A DNA stretch of 64,000 nt from Pseudomaricurvus albidus (GCF_018863235.1 NZ_JAHKRS010000005.1:248001-312000); one strand, 5' to 3'. Shown: positions 28,411-38,221, counted from the first letter of the stretch. Numbers and translations: made by a program. Notes: generated by a model from the sequence alone, not told the origin.

Positions 28411-29430
28411 ATGTCGAACGAATTAACCATTGCGGTGTTGGGCGGTGGCAGCTTTGGCACGGCGATCGCAAACATTATTGCGGTCAATGGCCACCACACT
28501 TATCTTTGGATGCGTGATGCTGAGCGTGCAGCACGGAGTCAGGCCTCCCGCGAAAACCCCGAGTATTTGCCGGGTTATGTGCTGGATGACAACATCACCA
28601 TGACCGCCGATCTGGAGCTGGCGGTTTCCAAAAGTGATGTGGTTTTTATTTCTGTACCCAGCTCCTCGTTTCGAGATGTCACCCGTCAGGTGGCTCCCTT
28701 TCTCAAACCTGATGCTATTGTCATCAGTACGACCAAGGGGATTGAATCGGAAAACTTCACTTTAATGAGTCAGATTCTGGAGCAGGAACTGAGTCAGGTG
28801 CGTATTGGAGTGCTGAGTGGTCCCAACTTCGCCAAAGAAATCGTCCAGCAACAGCAAACAGGATCTGTGATCGCCAGTGATGATGACTCGGTCATCAAGT
28901 GTATTCAGGACATTCTTTGCTCACCGTCATTCAGGGTGTATGCCAATAAGGATCGCTACGGCGTCGAGCTGGGCGGGGCGTTGAAAAATATCTACGCAAT
29001 TGTTTCCGGTCTGGCGGTGGCTGTGGGTTCCGGAAAAAATACCCAGGCGATGTTGCTGACACGCAGTCTGGCAGAGATGGGACGTTTTGCTCACGAATTG
29101 GGCGCAGACCCCATGACTTTCCTGGGATTGGCCGGTGTGGGTGATCTGATTCTGACCTGTACTTCGGATTTGAGTCGCAACTACCGCATTGGTGAGGCTC
29201 TGGGGCAGGGCAAAACTCTCGAACAGGCTGTCAAAGAGATTGGTCAGGTGGCCGAGGGTGTCAACACCGTGCGGATCGTTAAGCACAAAGCGGACGAGTT
29301 GGGTGTCTATATGCCGCTGGTGAGTGGTATGTATGATATTTTATTTGAACAGCGCCCGCTGGCCGAAGTGGCTAAAGGTCTGATGATGGGCGAACAGAAC
29401 AGCGATGTGGAGTACTCCGGCAAAAGCTGA
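28411..29430 (+). CDS. gpsA: NAD(P)+-dependent glycerol-3-phosphate dehydrogenase
   Basis: GpsA reduces dihydroxyacetone phosphate to glycerol-3-phosphate for phospholipid synthesis. I take ATG 28411 ([18 protein letters not shown], 339 residues); an upstream in-frame TTG at 28369 would add 14 residues outside the family pattern. The NAD motif is [20 protein letters not shown] and [12 protein letters not shown] line the substrate site. The catalytic lysine lies in [20 protein letters not shown], and the C-terminal domain includes [28 protein letters not shown] at 28267-28272 is a likely -10, with no strong -35. The DUF4389 gene follows at 36 bp. Confidence 0.97.
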   Translation: MSNELTIAVLGGGSFGTAIANIIAVNGHHTYLWMRDAERAARSQASRENPEYLPGYVLDDNITMTADLELAVSKSDVVFISVPSSSFRDVTRQVAPFLKPDAIVISTTKGIESENFTLMSQILEQELSQVRIGVLSGPNFAKEIVQQQQTGSVIASDDDSVIKCIQDILCSPSFRVYANKDRYGVELGGALKNIYAIVSGLAVAVGSGKNTQAMLLTRSLAEMGRFAHELGADPMTFLGLAGVGDLILTCTSDLSRNYRIGEALGQGKTLEQAVKEIGQVAEGVNTVRIVKHKADELGVYMPLVSGMYDILFEQRPLAEVAKGLMMGEQNSDVEYSGKS

Positions 29431-29466
29431 ATCTGTTCACAAAACTCTTTTGGGAAGGGTAGTTAT

Positions 29467-29745
29467 ATGGACGAAAAAATGAAGTCAAATCTGTTGTCCA
29501 GTACACACTGGCTACGTCTGGTCTTTATGGTGTTGTTTGCTGTGATTTTACAGGTGGCAGCTGCTGTTATGTGGGTTGTGGTGATTCTGCAATTTCTGTT
29601 TTCCCTGTTTACCGGACAGAATAACGACAACCTCAGAGAGTTTGGCCATTCGTTGTCGGTGTTTATTTATCAGACCTGGCAGTTCCTGAGTTACAACAGC
29701 GAAGAAAAACCTTACCCGTTTCAGGATTGGCCAGACTCAAAATAA
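29467..29745 (+). CDS. DUF4389 small membrane protein
   Basis: This 92-residue protein has two membrane segments close together (about residues 16-55: LRLVFMVLFAVILQVAAAVM then VVVILQFLFSLFTG). A hydrophilic tail ends in NSEEKPYPFQDWP. This size, the twin helices and the terminal PYPF-W motif match the DUF4389 family found in gammaproteobacteria. It follows gpsA by 36 bp on the same strand and is probably co-transcribed. The function is unknown. Confidence 0.8.
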   Translation: MDEKMKSNLLSSTHWLRLVFMVLFAVILQVAAAVMWVVVILQFLFSLFTGQNNDNLREFGHSLSVFIYQTWQFLSYNSEEKPYPFQDWPDSK

Positions 29746-29781
29746 CGGACACGGTTCCGGGATTACACCTTGTCAGTCGTT

Positions 29782-29817
29782 TTGATTTGGCTTCTTTCGT
29801 CGAACAAGCCAAATCAA
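29782..29817. repeat. Perfect 12-bp-arm inverted repeat upstream of sixA
   Basis: TTGATTTGGCTT (29782-29793) and AAGCCAAATCAA (29806-29817) are perfect arms around a 12-base loop, which itself contains TTCG-T-CGAA. It lies 40 bases before the sixA ATG. There is no T tract, so a protein-binding site or an mRNA structure is more likely than a terminator. Confidence 0.6.
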
Positions 29818-29856
29818 CAATTACATTGAACACCACAAAGAAAGCTGGAGTTGGGC

Positions 29857-30321
29857 ATGCAAGCTTTTATTCTGCGGCACGGCGAAGCGCAGCTGTTTGC
29901 CGACAGTGACCCGGAGAGAGCCCTGACCTCCGTGGGCTATCAGCAAACACTGGACATCCTGTCCGAATCTCAAGCGGACCTGGCTTCCGTTACCCGAATT
30001 GTCGCCAGCCCCTATGTGCGTGCGCAGCAGACGGCTTCTTTGGCTTCAAAGTTGTTGTCTTTGCCGGTTGAAACTTCAGATCTGCTGGTTCCTGAAGGGC
30101 GTCCCTCGGAAATTTCCCAAATGCTGGACTCCATGAGTCAGGAAGTTCCTCTGCTTGTTAGCCATCAGCCGTTGGTCGGTGATCTGGTTAACTGGTTGTG
30201 CGGTTTGTCTCCCGGGCGGCATGTCATGGGCACCAGCGCACTGGCCTACGTGGAATCTGAAGTTGTTGCCGGAGCTTGTGGTACTCTTTGCTGGCTTAGA
30301 CAGCCCGGCATGTCTCAGTGA
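29857..30321 (+). CDS. sixA: SixA-type phosphohistidine phosphatase
   Basis: SixA removes phosphate from histidine residues of phosphotransfer proteins. The 154-residue protein starts at ATG 29857 with GGAG six bases upstream; the in-frame TTG at 29851 is too close to that site. The histidine phosphatase signature is QAFILRHGEAQLFADSDPER (residues 2-21). RIVASPYVRAQQTA and the second catalytic histidine in PLLVSHQPLVGDLV complete the active site. The short length without extra domains is typical of SixA. Next comes an alpha/beta hydrolase 34 bp downstream. Confidence 0.92.
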   Translation: MQAFILRHGEAQLFADSDPERALTSVGYQQTLDILSESQADLASVTRIVASPYVRAQQTASLASKLLSLPVETSDLLVPEGRPSEISQMLDSMSQEVPLLVSHQPLVGDLVNWLCGLSPGRHVMGTSALAYVESEVVAGACGTLCWLRQPGMSQ

Positions 30322-30355
30322 CGGGCCTTTCCGAAATCAATGGTTTGCTTATTTC

Positions 30356-31231
30356 ATGACCTCTAACTCACTGGATTCCGCTTCCAATCAACCATTACAG
30401 CCGTCTCAGCTCAACATTCATGCACAGGGTATGACCTTTGCCGCTCAGGCCTGGGGTGACCCGGCCTGTCCGCCGGTTCTGGCCTTGCATGGCTGGCTCG
30501 ATAACAGTGCGAGCTTCTATCGTTTGTCGCCGCTGTTGAGCAATCACTATGTGGTTGCCCTGGATACTGCGGGACATGGTCTCAGTGATCACCGTCGCCA
30601 TCAGGAGCCGTATAACATCTGGCAGGATGTGGGTGAGGTGTTTGCCATTGCCGATGAATTGGGGTGGGAGCAGTTTGCCCTGCTGGGGCATTCCCGGGGA
30701 GCCATCATAAGTACCTTGTGTGCGGGTACCTTTCCCGAGCGCATAACCCATCTGGGGCTGCTGGATGGCTTTATGCCACAGCCTGTTCCTCCGGAGAAAG
30801 CACCAGAGCAGCTGGCGAAATCCATCATTGAGAATCGCCAGGTCAAGACCCACAGCGTCTACAAGGATCGCCAGTTGATGGTGCGTGCCAGAATGGTTGG
30901 TCTTTGGGCGCTATCGTCGGAAGCCGCAGGGGCTCTGGTTGAGCGAGGTTCCAAAGCGGTTGAGGGGGGCTACTGCTGGCGAAGCGATCCCCGTCTGACT
31001 ACCGCATCCGCACTGAAATTGTCTCCAGAGCAGGTGGCTGCGTTCGTGAATCGAGTACAGGCACCGGCCAAGCTGTTATTGGCCGAAGAGGGATTGTTGA
31101 GTCGTTTCGAGGATGCTCTGGCTGTGCCTGAGAGCTGGTCCATAGAAAGGTTGCCCGGAAATCATCACTTTCACATGGAGGAGCAGGTCGAGGACATATC
31201 AGGGATACTCAACCGATTCCTGGGTTGCTAG
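30356..31231 (+). CDS. Alpha/beta hydrolase
   Basis: This 291-residue alpha/beta-hydrolase-fold protein starts at ATG 30356; the open frame extends upstream into sixA but not as coding sequence. The oxyanion-hole segment is VLALHGWLDNSASFYRLSPL and the nucleophile elbow is FALLGHSRGAIISTLCAG, where Ser sits in GHSRG. The catalytic His is in RLPGNHHFHMEEQ near the end. The family includes esterases and lipases of diverse substrates. A related hydrolase gene lies near sixA and gpsA in Pseudomonas, so this is core rather than accessory. The substrate is unknown. Confidence 0.88.
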   Translation: MTSNSLDSASNQPLQPSQLNIHAQGMTFAAQAWGDPACPPVLALHGWLDNSASFYRLSPLLSNHYVVALDTAGHGLSDHRRHQEPYNIWQDVGEVFAIADELGWEQFALLGHSRGAIISTLCAGTFPERITHLGLLDGFMPQPVPPEKAPEQLAKSIIENRQVKTHSVYKDRQLMVRARMVGLWALSSEAAGALVERGSKAVEGGYCWRSDPRLTTASALKLSPEQVAAFVNRVQAPAKLLLAEEGLLSRFEDALAVPESWSIERLPGNHHFHMEEQVEDISGILNRFLGC

Positions 31232-31338
31232 ACTGTAGTTAACAACTATCTGTCAACAGCTATCAGTTAACAGTTATCCGCAATCAACGACGATCGGTAT
31301 TGAATGCACACAACAACAAGAAATACAGAAGATTACGA

Positions 31339-32223
31339 ATGCCTATGAAATTTCTGCCTTTGCTCAGTATTACGCTTTTATGCATTTTTTGGGGGGCGAG
31401 TGTTTCTGCATTTTCTCTGGCTCGGTTTGAACCCGCTTCCGTCATGTTTGAGAGTCAGGCTGAGGTTAACGATTACATCCTGACTCTGGGGACTTTGAAA
31501 AAAGTGGATGGCCGTTGGCGTGCCGAGCGAGAGCAGCGCCTGAGCGGCAAGTTGAGCCGGCTGACGCAGGAGTTGGACGAAAGCCAGTCCGAGAAGGATG
31601 CGTTCGAATTCTATCGGGATCAGGCGTTAAAAATGGGCGCGCAGGAGCTGTTTCTCTGCGAATCCCGTCGCTGTGGCAGTAGTGGTACCTGGGCTAATCA
31701 GCGCTTTGGTATCAAGCAGCTGTATGGTCTGGATCAGTACCAGCACTATTCAGCAATGGCCCTTAATCTCAAAGATGGCAAGCAGGCTTATATTGCGCTC
31801 TACGCGGTTAGGCGCGGTACTGGCCGCAGCTATGTGCAGGTCGATATATTAACAACCTCAAACCGTATCAATCTGTTCAGCAGTTCAGAAGTGGTGACTG
31901 AGCGTTTGCGGGGCGGACATGAATTCAGGTTGCCTGAATTGACCGATGGCAAGCTGGAGCCAGAACAGCTGGACGCGGTGGTTAAAGCGCTGCGGAGTCA
32001 ACGCAGCTGGCACATTGCTATCGTGGGATTGGACGCTTCCGCTGGCACCCTAGAGCAACAGCGTGAGCGCTCTCTGGCGGCTGCTCAGAGCATTCTTCAG
32101 CAATTGGTGGATGCCGGGGTCTCAGAAGACAGTTTGCAGGCCTATGGTCTGGGGAGTCTGGTTCCCAATTCCATTCCCGATGGTCGCGAGACGGGCGTCA
32201 ATTTGGTCAAGATAGTGAAGTGA
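31339..32223 (+). CDS. DUF4892 family exported protein with OmpA-like C-terminus
   Basis: From ATG 31339 the protein has 294 residues, with a signal peptide (MKFLPLLSITLLCIFWGASV, then SAFS). Upstream in-frame codons to 31300 are unlikely to be translated. The middle part (about residues 85-170) has LFLCESRRCGSSGTWANQRF and LYGLDQYQHYSAMAL, which match DUF4892 as seen in Pseudomonas. The last 80 residues resemble a degenerate OmpA-like peptidoglycan-binding fold: HIAIVGLDASAGTLEQQRE, then ERSLAAAQSILQQL and a GLGSLVPN end. The protein is probably periplasmic or outer-membrane linked. The function is unknown. Confidence 0.78.
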   Translation: MPMKFLPLLSITLLCIFWGASVSAFSLARFEPASVMFESQAEVNDYILTLGTLKKVDGRWRAEREQRLSGKLSRLTQELDESQSEKDAFEFYRDQALKMGAQELFLCESRRCGSSGTWANQRFGIKQLYGLDQYQHYSAMALNLKDGKQAYIALYAVRRGTGRSYVQVDILTTSNRINLFSSSEVVTERLRGGHEFRLPELTDGKLEPEQLDAVVKALRSQRSWHIAIVGLDASAGTLEQQRERSLAAAQSILQQLVDAGVSEDSLQAYGLGSLVPNSIPDGRETGVNLVKIVK

Positions 32224-32232
32224 ACGGGGAGA

Positions 32233-32261
32233 ACAAGGCTCGCAGATGGTTGGAGCCTTGT
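32233..32261. terminator. Hairpin between convergent DUF4892 and folE genes
   Basis: ACAAGGCTC (32233-32241) and GAGCCTTGT (32253-32261) are perfect 9-bp arms around an 11-base loop. It lies 10 bases after the DUF4892 stop and 21 bases from the folE stop on the other strand. There is no T tract; it is a plausible but weak shared transcript end. Confidence 0.45.
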
Positions 32262-32281
32262 CAGTTCGCTGCAGTTGTGAA

Positions 32282-32821
32282 TCAGCGGATTAAGGAGAGG
32301 AATTCGGTGCGGGTGGCTGCATCTTCCCGGAAGCATCCCAGCATTGACGAAGTCTTCATCGATGAGTTCTGTTTTTCGACCCCGCGCATCATCATGCACA
32401 TATGCTTCGCTTCAATAATGACGCCGACACCAGCGGCTTCAGTCACGTCCTGAATGGTTTCTGCAATTTGAACCGTCAATTGTTCCTGAATCTGCAGGCG
32501 GCGGGCAAACATGTCCACGATACGGGCAATTTTAGAAAGTCCTACCACTTTACCTGTGGGAATGTAGCCGACGTGCGCCTTGCCAATAAACGGCAGCATG
32601 TGGTGTTCACACATGGAATACAGCTCGATGTCTTTCACAATGATCATCTCGCTGGAGTCTGACGGGAACAGAGCTCCATTGACCACTTCATCAATAGACT
32701 GCTGATAGCCCTGGGTCAGAAACTTCATGGCCTTGGCTGCGCGTTTTGGGGTGTCCTGTAAACCGGGGCGATTGAGGTCTTCGCCTATGGCACGGATGAT
32801 GTTGGCGTATTGCTCTTTCAT
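32282..32821 (-). CDS. folE: GTP cyclohydrolase I
   Basis: FolE converts GTP to 7,8-dihydroneopterin triphosphate, the first step of folate synthesis. With the start at ATG 32819-32821 (GAGGAA upstream) the protein has 179 residues ([20 protein letters not shown]), the length of the short bacterial type. An ATG at 32849-32851, with AAGGG before it, would add ten residues and cannot be excluded. Zinc ligands are seen in [20 protein letters not shown] and in [33 protein letters not shown] is the family signature. folC later in the window serves the same pathway. Confidence 0.95.
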   Translation of the reverse strand: MKEQYANIIRAIGEDLNRPGLQDTPKRAAKAMKFLTQGYQQSIDEVVNGALFPSDSSEMIIVKDIELYSMCEHHMLPFIGKAHVGYIPTGKVVGLSKIARIVDMFARRLQIQEQLTVQIAETIQDVTEAAGVGVIIEAKHMCMMMRGVEKQNSSMKTSSMLGCFREDAATRTEFLSLIR

Positions 32822-33112
32822 CAGGGATTCCTCAAGGGATCTTTTGTTCATAAATACCCTTTATCGCCATTTATTTCCGTTAGCTGTTGCCGGCAGGCGG
32901 GTAAGGGGTGTGATCGCTCTGGCGAGCCTTGTGGGGGCTGTACCCTACGTGAAGCCTATGCGGCGGTAAAGTTTTTTTTCATTTTGATTGGCGCGCCATA
33001 TTTGTCTCTTATTGGCCATCTTTCCTGTCCATTGGGTGTTTACTGGTGATTTTAGGAAAAAAGGGTAGACTGTGCCGCATTTTGCGGTGGATCGTGTGGT
33101 GTGGAGCAGGTT

Positions 33113-33874
33113 ATGTTTGAATTGACACCGGGCTTTATTGCGTTGTTGCTGGGAACGGGCCTGATCGCCGGAGTGATCAATACTCTGGCTGGTGGAGGCT
33201 CCAATCTGACATTGCCAGCCTTAATGATGATGGGGTTGCCTGCTGATGTCGCCAATGCGACCAATCGCGTGGGAGTTTTTTGTCAGTGCGTGGTGGGACT
33301 CAAGGGCTTTGACAAGCATGGCAAGCTTGAGAGGACCGATCTTAAGGGAATTTTGATTCCCACACTGCTTGGCGGCTTGCTGGGCGGCCTGTCAGCGTCG
33401 TTTTTGCCTGTATCCCTGCTGAAACCGGTTCTTTTAGGGACTATGGTGATCATGGCGTTATTGATTCTGTTGAAACCGTCTACGGTGATGCCGGGTCCCG
33501 ACGAGCTTGCTGGACAGGTAAAAGGGAATCCCAAGGCCTGGATTGCACTGTTGCTGGCTGGCTTTTACGGAGGCTTTGTTCAAGCCGGTGTGGGTTTTGT
33601 CCTGATCGCCGCGCTGGCTGGTGTTCTGCGCTATGATCTGGTTCGAGCCAATGCGTTAAAGCTCCTGTGTTCTGCGGCTTTTACTGCCGTGGCTCTGGCC
33701 GTGTTTATCTGGCAGGGGCAGGTTGCGTGGATTCCCGGTTTGATTCTGGCGGTTGGCACCATGACGGGGGCCAAACTGGGGGTCGGGATGGCCCTGAACG
33801 TGAGTCAGAAGACGCTGAAGTGGTTTTTGTTTGTGATGACGCTGTGTGCCAGTGCGGCTGCGCTGTATTTTTAA
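33113..33874 (+). CDS. TauE/SafE-family (TSUP) permease
   Basis: This 253-residue membrane protein has about eight helices in two repeats, typical of the TauE/SafE family that moves sulfite, sulfonates or other organic anions. The N-terminal repeat contains GVINTLAGGGSNLTLPALMM (about residues 20-40). The second repeat contains FYGGFVQAGVGFVLIAAL (about 138-155). ATG 33113 has GGAG/AGCAGG upstream and is preferred over the GTG at 33101. It lies between folE and prmB and shares no obvious operon. The substrate is unknown. Confidence 0.87.
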   Translation: MFELTPGFIALLLGTGLIAGVINTLAGGGSNLTLPALMMMGLPADVANATNRVGVFCQCVVGLKGFDKHGKLERTDLKGILIPTLLGGLLGGLSASFLPVSLLKPVLLGTMVIMALLILLKPSTVMPGPDELAGQVKGNPKAWIALLLAGFYGGFVQAGVGFVLIAALAGVLRYDLVRANALKLLCSAAFTAVALAVFIWQGQVAWIPGLILAVGTMTGAKLGVGMALNVSQKTLKWFLFVMTLCASAAALYF

Positions 33875-33931
33875 ACGTTGGCTGAGCGCAAGCTCTCAGA
33901 CTTTAATTGAAATTTTTCTGAGGTTGTCCCC

Positions 33932-34849
33932 TTGATTGAAAAACGTGAATCACCTATTCAGGAATTACTGTCAATTCGCGATTATCTGCGCTGGGCGACC
34001 AGTCGTTTTAATGCCGCCGGTCTGTTTTTCGGCCACGGGACCGACAACGCCTGGGACGAAGCTGTGCAGCTGATTATGCCCAGCCTGCACCTGCCGTGGG
34101 ACAGTCCTCCTCATCTGTTGCATGCCCGTTTGACGCTGGCGGAGCGACGTCATTTGATTGATCTGATTGAACGACGCATAGAGGAGCGGGTGCCGGCAGC
34201 CTATTTAACGGGCAAAGCCTGGTTTGCAGGGTTGGAATTTAATGTCGACGAGCGTGTGTTGGTGCCCCGTTCTCCCTTGGCGGAAACCATCGCTCAGGGG
34301 TTTGAACCCTGGTTGGCCACCTACCCAACGCGTATTCTCGATTTGTGTACTGGCAGTGGCTGTATTGGTATTGCCTGTGCGGATACCTTCACGGACGCGG
34401 AAGTCGTGTTGAGTGATATTTCTACTGATGCGATTGAAGTGGCTCGCTCCAATATTCAGTTGCATCGCCTGGAAGATCAGGTGGCGGCAGTAGAGTCCGA
34501 TCTGTTTGAGAATTTGCAGGGACAAGTGTTTGATCTGATCGTCACCAATCCGCCTTATGTCAATGCGGAAGATCTGGCGGCAATGCCTGCCGAATTTCAG
34601 GCAGAGCCCGAAATTGCCCTTGGTAGCGGTGATGACGGCCTGGACTTTACCCGTCGATTGTTGAAGGAGGCGCGCAGTCATCTGTCGGATGAGGGGGTGC
34701 TGGTGGTAGAGGTGGGCAATAGCTGGCCCACCCTGGAGGCTGAATTTCCCTCAGTGCCTTTCACCTGGTTGGATTTTGAGCAGGGTGGACACGGTATTTT
34801 TGTCCTGACCGCGGCCCAGCTGGATCAGCATCAGGCCGATTTCCAGTGA
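33932..34849 (+). CDS. prmB: Ribosomal protein L3 N5-glutamine methyltransferase
   Basis: PrmB methylates a glutamine of ribosomal protein L3 using S-adenosylmethionine. The 305-residue protein starts at TTG 33932. The N-terminal recognition domain (about residues 1-110) includes [20 protein letters not shown], with the AYL-G-W motif of this family. The methyltransferase domain has the SAM motif [17 protein letters not shown] and the glutamine-methyltransferase motif [15 protein letters not shown]. It precedes aroC, as in E. coli and Pseudomonas, which separates it from PrmC (linked to prfA). Confidence 0.94.
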   Translation: MIEKRESPIQELLSIRDYLRWATSRFNAAGLFFGHGTDNAWDEAVQLIMPSLHLPWDSPPHLLHARLTLAERRHLIDLIERRIEERVPAAYLTGKAWFAGLEFNVDERVLVPRSPLAETIAQGFEPWLATYPTRILDLCTGSGCIGIACADTFTDAEVVLSDISTDAIEVARSNIQLHRLEDQVAAVESDLFENLQGQVFDLIVTNPPYVNAEDLAAMPAEFQAEPEIALGSGDDGLDFTRRLLKEARSHLSDEGVLVVEVGNSWPTLEAEFPSVPFTWLDFEQGGHGIFVLTAAQLDQHQADFQ

Positions 34850-34960
34850 TTCTGGATGCCTGCTTGTCCAGAGTGAGCAGGCTTTAGAGAAAGTGCGTAT
34901 AATCCGTCTTCTGCTCCACAAGCAGCCCATATAATGTAATCAGCAATTAACGAGTTTGAT

Positions 34961-36076
34961 ATGTCCGGTAATACCTTTGGCAAGCTATTCACAGTGACCA
35001 CCTTTGGCGAGAGCCACGGCCTGGCTTTGGGCTGCATTGTTGATGGTTGCCCTCCGGGCCTGTCACTGACAGAAGAAGACTTGCAGCATGATCTGGACCG
35101 CCGCAAGCCGGGCCAGTCCCGCTATACCACCCAGCGACGTGAAGCGGATCAGGTGAAAATTCTGTCCGGCGTGTTTGAGGGCAAAACCACTGGCACACCG
35201 ATTGGTCTGTTGATCGAAAATACCGATCAGCGATCCAAGGATTATTCCAATATCAAAGATCAGTACCGTCCGGCTCACGCAGATTATCCTTACATGCAGA
35301 AATACGGCGTACGCGACTATCGCGGTGGTGGCCGTTCATCCGCTCGTGAGACCGCCATGCGAGTGGCCGCTGGTGCGATTGCGAAAAAGTACCTGAAAGA
35401 ATTCCACGGGATCGAAGTTCAGGGTTACCTGTCGCAGCTGGGCCCGATTAAAATCGAAACGGTCGATTGGAACGAGGTCCATAACAATCCGTTCTTCTGT
35501 CCGGATGCCAGCAAAGTGGCTGAAATGGAAGAATACATGCAGGCTCTGAATAAAGAAGGCAACTCCATTGGTGCCAAGATTTCAGTCACTGCTACTGGCA
35601 TGCCTCCTGGTCTGGGTGAGCCCATCTTTGATCGTCTGGATGCGGATCTCGCTCACGCTCTGATGAGCATCAATGCTGTCAAGGGTGTTGAGATCGGTGC
35701 GGGTTTTGATTGTGTCGAGCAGAAGGGAACCGAGCATCGTGATGAAATCACTCCGGAAGGCTTCCTGTCGAATCAGGCTGGCGGTGTGTTGGGGGGTATT
35801 TCCACAGGCCAGGACTTGGTCGCCAGTCTGGCTCTGAAACCAACCTCAAGTCTGCATCTGCCTGGCCGTAGTGTGAATGTACACGGTGAGCCCGTTGAAG
35901 TGGTTACTAAAGGCCGTCACGATCCCTGTGTTGGTATTCGTGCTACTCCAATTGCCGAAGCCATGATGGCATTGGTTATTATGGATCACTTGCTCCGTCA
36001 TCGAGGGCAGAACGGTGGTGTTGAACACAATATCCCGGTGATACCTTCCGCCGCTCCAGGAAGCGATTCCCAGTAA
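34961..36076 (+). CDS. aroC: Chorismate synthase
   Basis: Chorismate synthase performs the last step of the shikimate pathway and needs reduced FMN. The 371-residue protein starts [20 protein letters not shown], with the GESHG flavin-site motif. [20 protein letters not shown] and [19 protein letters not shown] are the other family signatures. The length is normal. The MFS transporter gene that follows at 20 bp is a frequent neighbour in Pseudomonas. Confidence 0.98.
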   Translation: MSGNTFGKLFTVTTFGESHGLALGCIVDGCPPGLSLTEEDLQHDLDRRKPGQSRYTTQRREADQVKILSGVFEGKTTGTPIGLLIENTDQRSKDYSNIKDQYRPAHADYPYMQKYGVRDYRGGGRSSARETAMRVAAGAIAKKYLKEFHGIEVQGYLSQLGPIKIETVDWNEVHNNPFFCPDASKVAEMEEYMQALNKEGNSIGAKISVTATGMPPGLGEPIFDRLDADLAHALMSINAVKGVEIGAGFDCVEQKGTEHRDEITPEGFLSNQAGGVLGGISTGQDLVASLALKPTSSLHLPGRSVNVHGEPVEVVTKGRHDPCVGIRATPIAEAMMALVIMDHLLRHRGQNGGVEHNIPVIPSAAPGSDSQ

Positions 36077-36095
36077 ACCTACTTGTCTCTTATAC

Positions 36096-37271
36096 GTGTC
36101 TCTGAAAGGGATATCAGGCCGGAAGATTCCCTATTGGCGTCTCTCCGGCTTTTACTTTTTCTATTTTGCTCTCCTGGGCACCATGGTGCCTTTCTTGGGG
36201 CTGTATCTTCAGTCCCTTGAATATTCTCCGGCTGAGATAGGCCAGGTTTTTGCCGTTATGATGGCCACCCGAATTGTTGCGCCCAACATTTGGGGGTGGC
36301 TGGCCGATCGTAGCGGGCGCAGACTCTTCATTATTCGTTTGGGTTCACTGCTCGCTTGCATCAGTTTTTCTTTCTTGTTGTGGATGAACGGCTTTTGGTG
36401 GGTTGTGCTCATCATTGCGGCCTACAGCTTTTTCTGGAATGCCGTGCTTGCCCAGTTTGAAGTGGTGACACTCAACTTCCTCGACGGGATGACGCATTAT
36501 TACGGGCGTATCAGGTTGTGGGGGTCGGTCGGTTTTATTGTCGCCGTGGTGGTGTTGGGATATGTGTTCGACAAATTGTCGGTGTTGTATATGCCCATTG
36601 CCGCCTTGGCCATGTTGTTTTTCATGTGGGTCAGCTCGTTAAGTATTAAAGAGCAGATAACAACACACACCGAGCATCACCTTGAAGAGGGCTTCTGGCA
36701 GGTTTGTTTCTCAAAGCCGGTTTTGTCTTTTCTGCTGGCTTCTTTTTTGTTGCAGGTCAGTTTTGGAAGTTATTACACATTTTACAGTGTGTACCTTGAA
36801 AGCCTGGCGTACAGCCGCACCTCGATTGGTTTACTGTGGGGCCTGGGGGTAGTCGCTGAGGTGGTCGTGTTCTGGTATATGCACCACATTATGAATCATT
36901 TTAGCCTGCGACAGATCATGTTGTTGACCCTCTTTGCGACGGTGATACGCTGGTGGATTATAGGATGTTACCCTTATTTAGGTGCCTTGATTTTTGCCCA
37001 GTTGCTCCATGCCTTTGCTTTCGGTACAGCTCACGCGGTTTCCATTGAATTAATACGACGTTTTTTTCAAGGTGGAAACCAGGGGCAGGGGCAAGCGCTT
37101 TACAGCTCAGTCAGTTTTGGGGCTGGTGGTGCAGCGGGGGCTTTACTCAGTGGATGGATTTGGACCGTAAGTCCGGTTGCATCATTTGCGCTTAGTACAT
37201 TGTTTGCAGCATTGGCTTTTGCTCTGGTGTTTTGGGGGGTGAGAGGGGAGCTGGTTGATAAGCTAAAGTAG
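36096..37271 (+). CDS. MFS transporter, HcaT/YcaD-like
   Basis: This 391-residue protein has twelve predicted membrane helices. The first helices follow WRLSGFYFFYFALLGTMVPF and the loop after helix 2 is WGWLADRSGRRLFIIRLGSL, the MFS signature. The pattern fits the small HcaT (phenylpropionate) transporter branch, COG477-type. The frame begins at GTG 36096 without a clear ribosome-binding site, so the exact start is uncertain and it may be translated by coupling with aroC. The true substrate is unknown; no hydroxycinnamate genes are nearby. Confidence 0.85.
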   Translation: MSLKGISGRKIPYWRLSGFYFFYFALLGTMVPFLGLYLQSLEYSPAEIGQVFAVMMATRIVAPNIWGWLADRSGRRLFIIRLGSLLACISFSFLLWMNGFWWVVLIIAAYSFFWNAVLAQFEVVTLNFLDGMTHYYGRIRLWGSVGFIVAVVVLGYVFDKLSVLYMPIAALAMLFFMWVSSLSIKEQITTHTEHHLEEGFWQVCFSKPVLSFLLASFLLQVSFGSYYTFYSVYLESLAYSRTSIGLLWGLGVVAEVVVFWYMHHIMNHFSLRQIMLLTLFATVIRWWIIGCYPYLGALIFAQLLHAFAFGTAHAVSIELIRRFFQGGNQGQGQALYSSVSFGAGGAAGALLSGWIWTVSPVASFALSTLFAALAFALVFWGVRGELVDKLK

Positions 37272-37352
37272 TGAATGTAAAGACCGCTTTTACTGTTTGT
37301 GGCATGGCATGGCGTGGTGTGTCGTGCCAGGTTTTCTTCTGTTCATCTCTCT

Positions 37353-38213
37353 TCACTGTAAGGCTTTCAGAAATGCACTGGCGGCGTTGCTTAACGTTCT
37401 GTTTTTGTGGTGAATGCAGCCCAGTTGGCGAGTCAAAGACATTTGTTCCACGACTACCGGATGTAGCTGATCATCTATCATGGTGTTCGGCAGTGCGCTC
37501 CAGCCCAGTCCAATCGACACCATCATTTTGATAGTTTCCAGATAGTTGGTCGGCATGCTGATTCTGAGTTCGCAATGGTTGCGTTCGAAAATTTGTTTTA
37601 CAAGCTGGGTGGTTTGGGTTGTCGGGTCGGGCAGGATGGCCGGGTATTGGCTCAGCTGAGTCAAATCTGGTGCAGTTGTGGATGCCAGCGGGTGATCCGG
37701 AGCCACGACGAATGACAAAGGGTCCTCCCAAAGTGGCACGGCCTCTATATTTGGTGGTTGCTCTGAAGAGAGGGTAATGATGGCCAGTTCAATATCCCCC
37801 CGGCTTACCGCTGCGTAGGCCTTTTCAGAATCCATAAAGTCCAGTTCCAGCGACACCTGCGGGTAGCGTTGGGTATAGGACTTAAGAAATTGTGGCAGGT
37901 AATGCAGGCCAATGTGGTGACTGGTTGCCAGTTTAAGGGTGCCGCTTATGCTTCCAGACAGGTTGGATAGGGCCAGTTCGGTATCGCTGACATCCTGTAA
38001 TATTTTTTCAGCCTTGGGGTAAAGGGCGCGTCCGGCTTCGGTCAGGGCGATTTTTCTGCCGATACGGTCAAACAGCCGGCAATTCAATTGTTGTTCCAGC
38101 GCCGAAATGCGCTTGCTGATCGCTGGTTGGGTTAAATGCAGGCGTTCAGCGGCATCGGTGAAGGATTCCAGATTGGCAACGGTAATAAAGGCTTTCAGGT
38201 GTTGAGTGTCCAT
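37353..38213 (-). CDS. LysR family transcriptional regulator, divergent from leuC
   Basis: From the ATG at 38211-38213 this is a 286-residue LysR protein (MDTQHLKAFITVANLESFTD), the standard family start. An ATG at 38229-38231 lies inside the palindrome and is less likely. The winged helix-turn-helix spans about residues 1-60, with AAERLHLTQPAISKRISALE. The effector-binding domain has about 200 residues and includes TLKLATSHHIGLHYLPQFL. A LysR gene upstream of leuC is also found in Pseudomonas. The long palindrome between the genes suggests autoregulation and possible control of leuCDB. The ligand is unknown. Confidence 0.92.
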   Translation of the reverse strand: MDTQHLKAFITVANLESFTDAAERLHLTQPAISKRISALEQQLNCRLFDRIGRKIALTEAGRALYPKAEKILQDVSDTELALSNLSGSISGTLKLATSHHIGLHYLPQFLKSYTQRYPQVSLELDFMDSEKAYAAVSRGDIELAIITLSSEQPPNIEAVPLWEDPLSFVVAPDHPLASTTAPDLTQLSQYPAILPDPTTQTTQLVKQIFERNHCELRISMPTNYLETIKMMVSIGLGWSALPNTMIDDQLHPVVVEQMSLTRQLGCIHHKNRTLSNAASAFLKALQ

Positions 38214-38221
38214 GGCTCCAT

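Noticed and set aside
30155-30355. N-terminal extension of the alpha/beta hydrolase into sixA
   Set aside because: These 67 codons overlap the sixA coding sequence in another frame; the hydrolase family pattern starts after ATG 30356.
32852-33112. Possible riboswitch or other element between folE and the TauE permease
   Set aside because: The region is GC-variable with short imperfect stems, but no known riboswitch core could be recognised.
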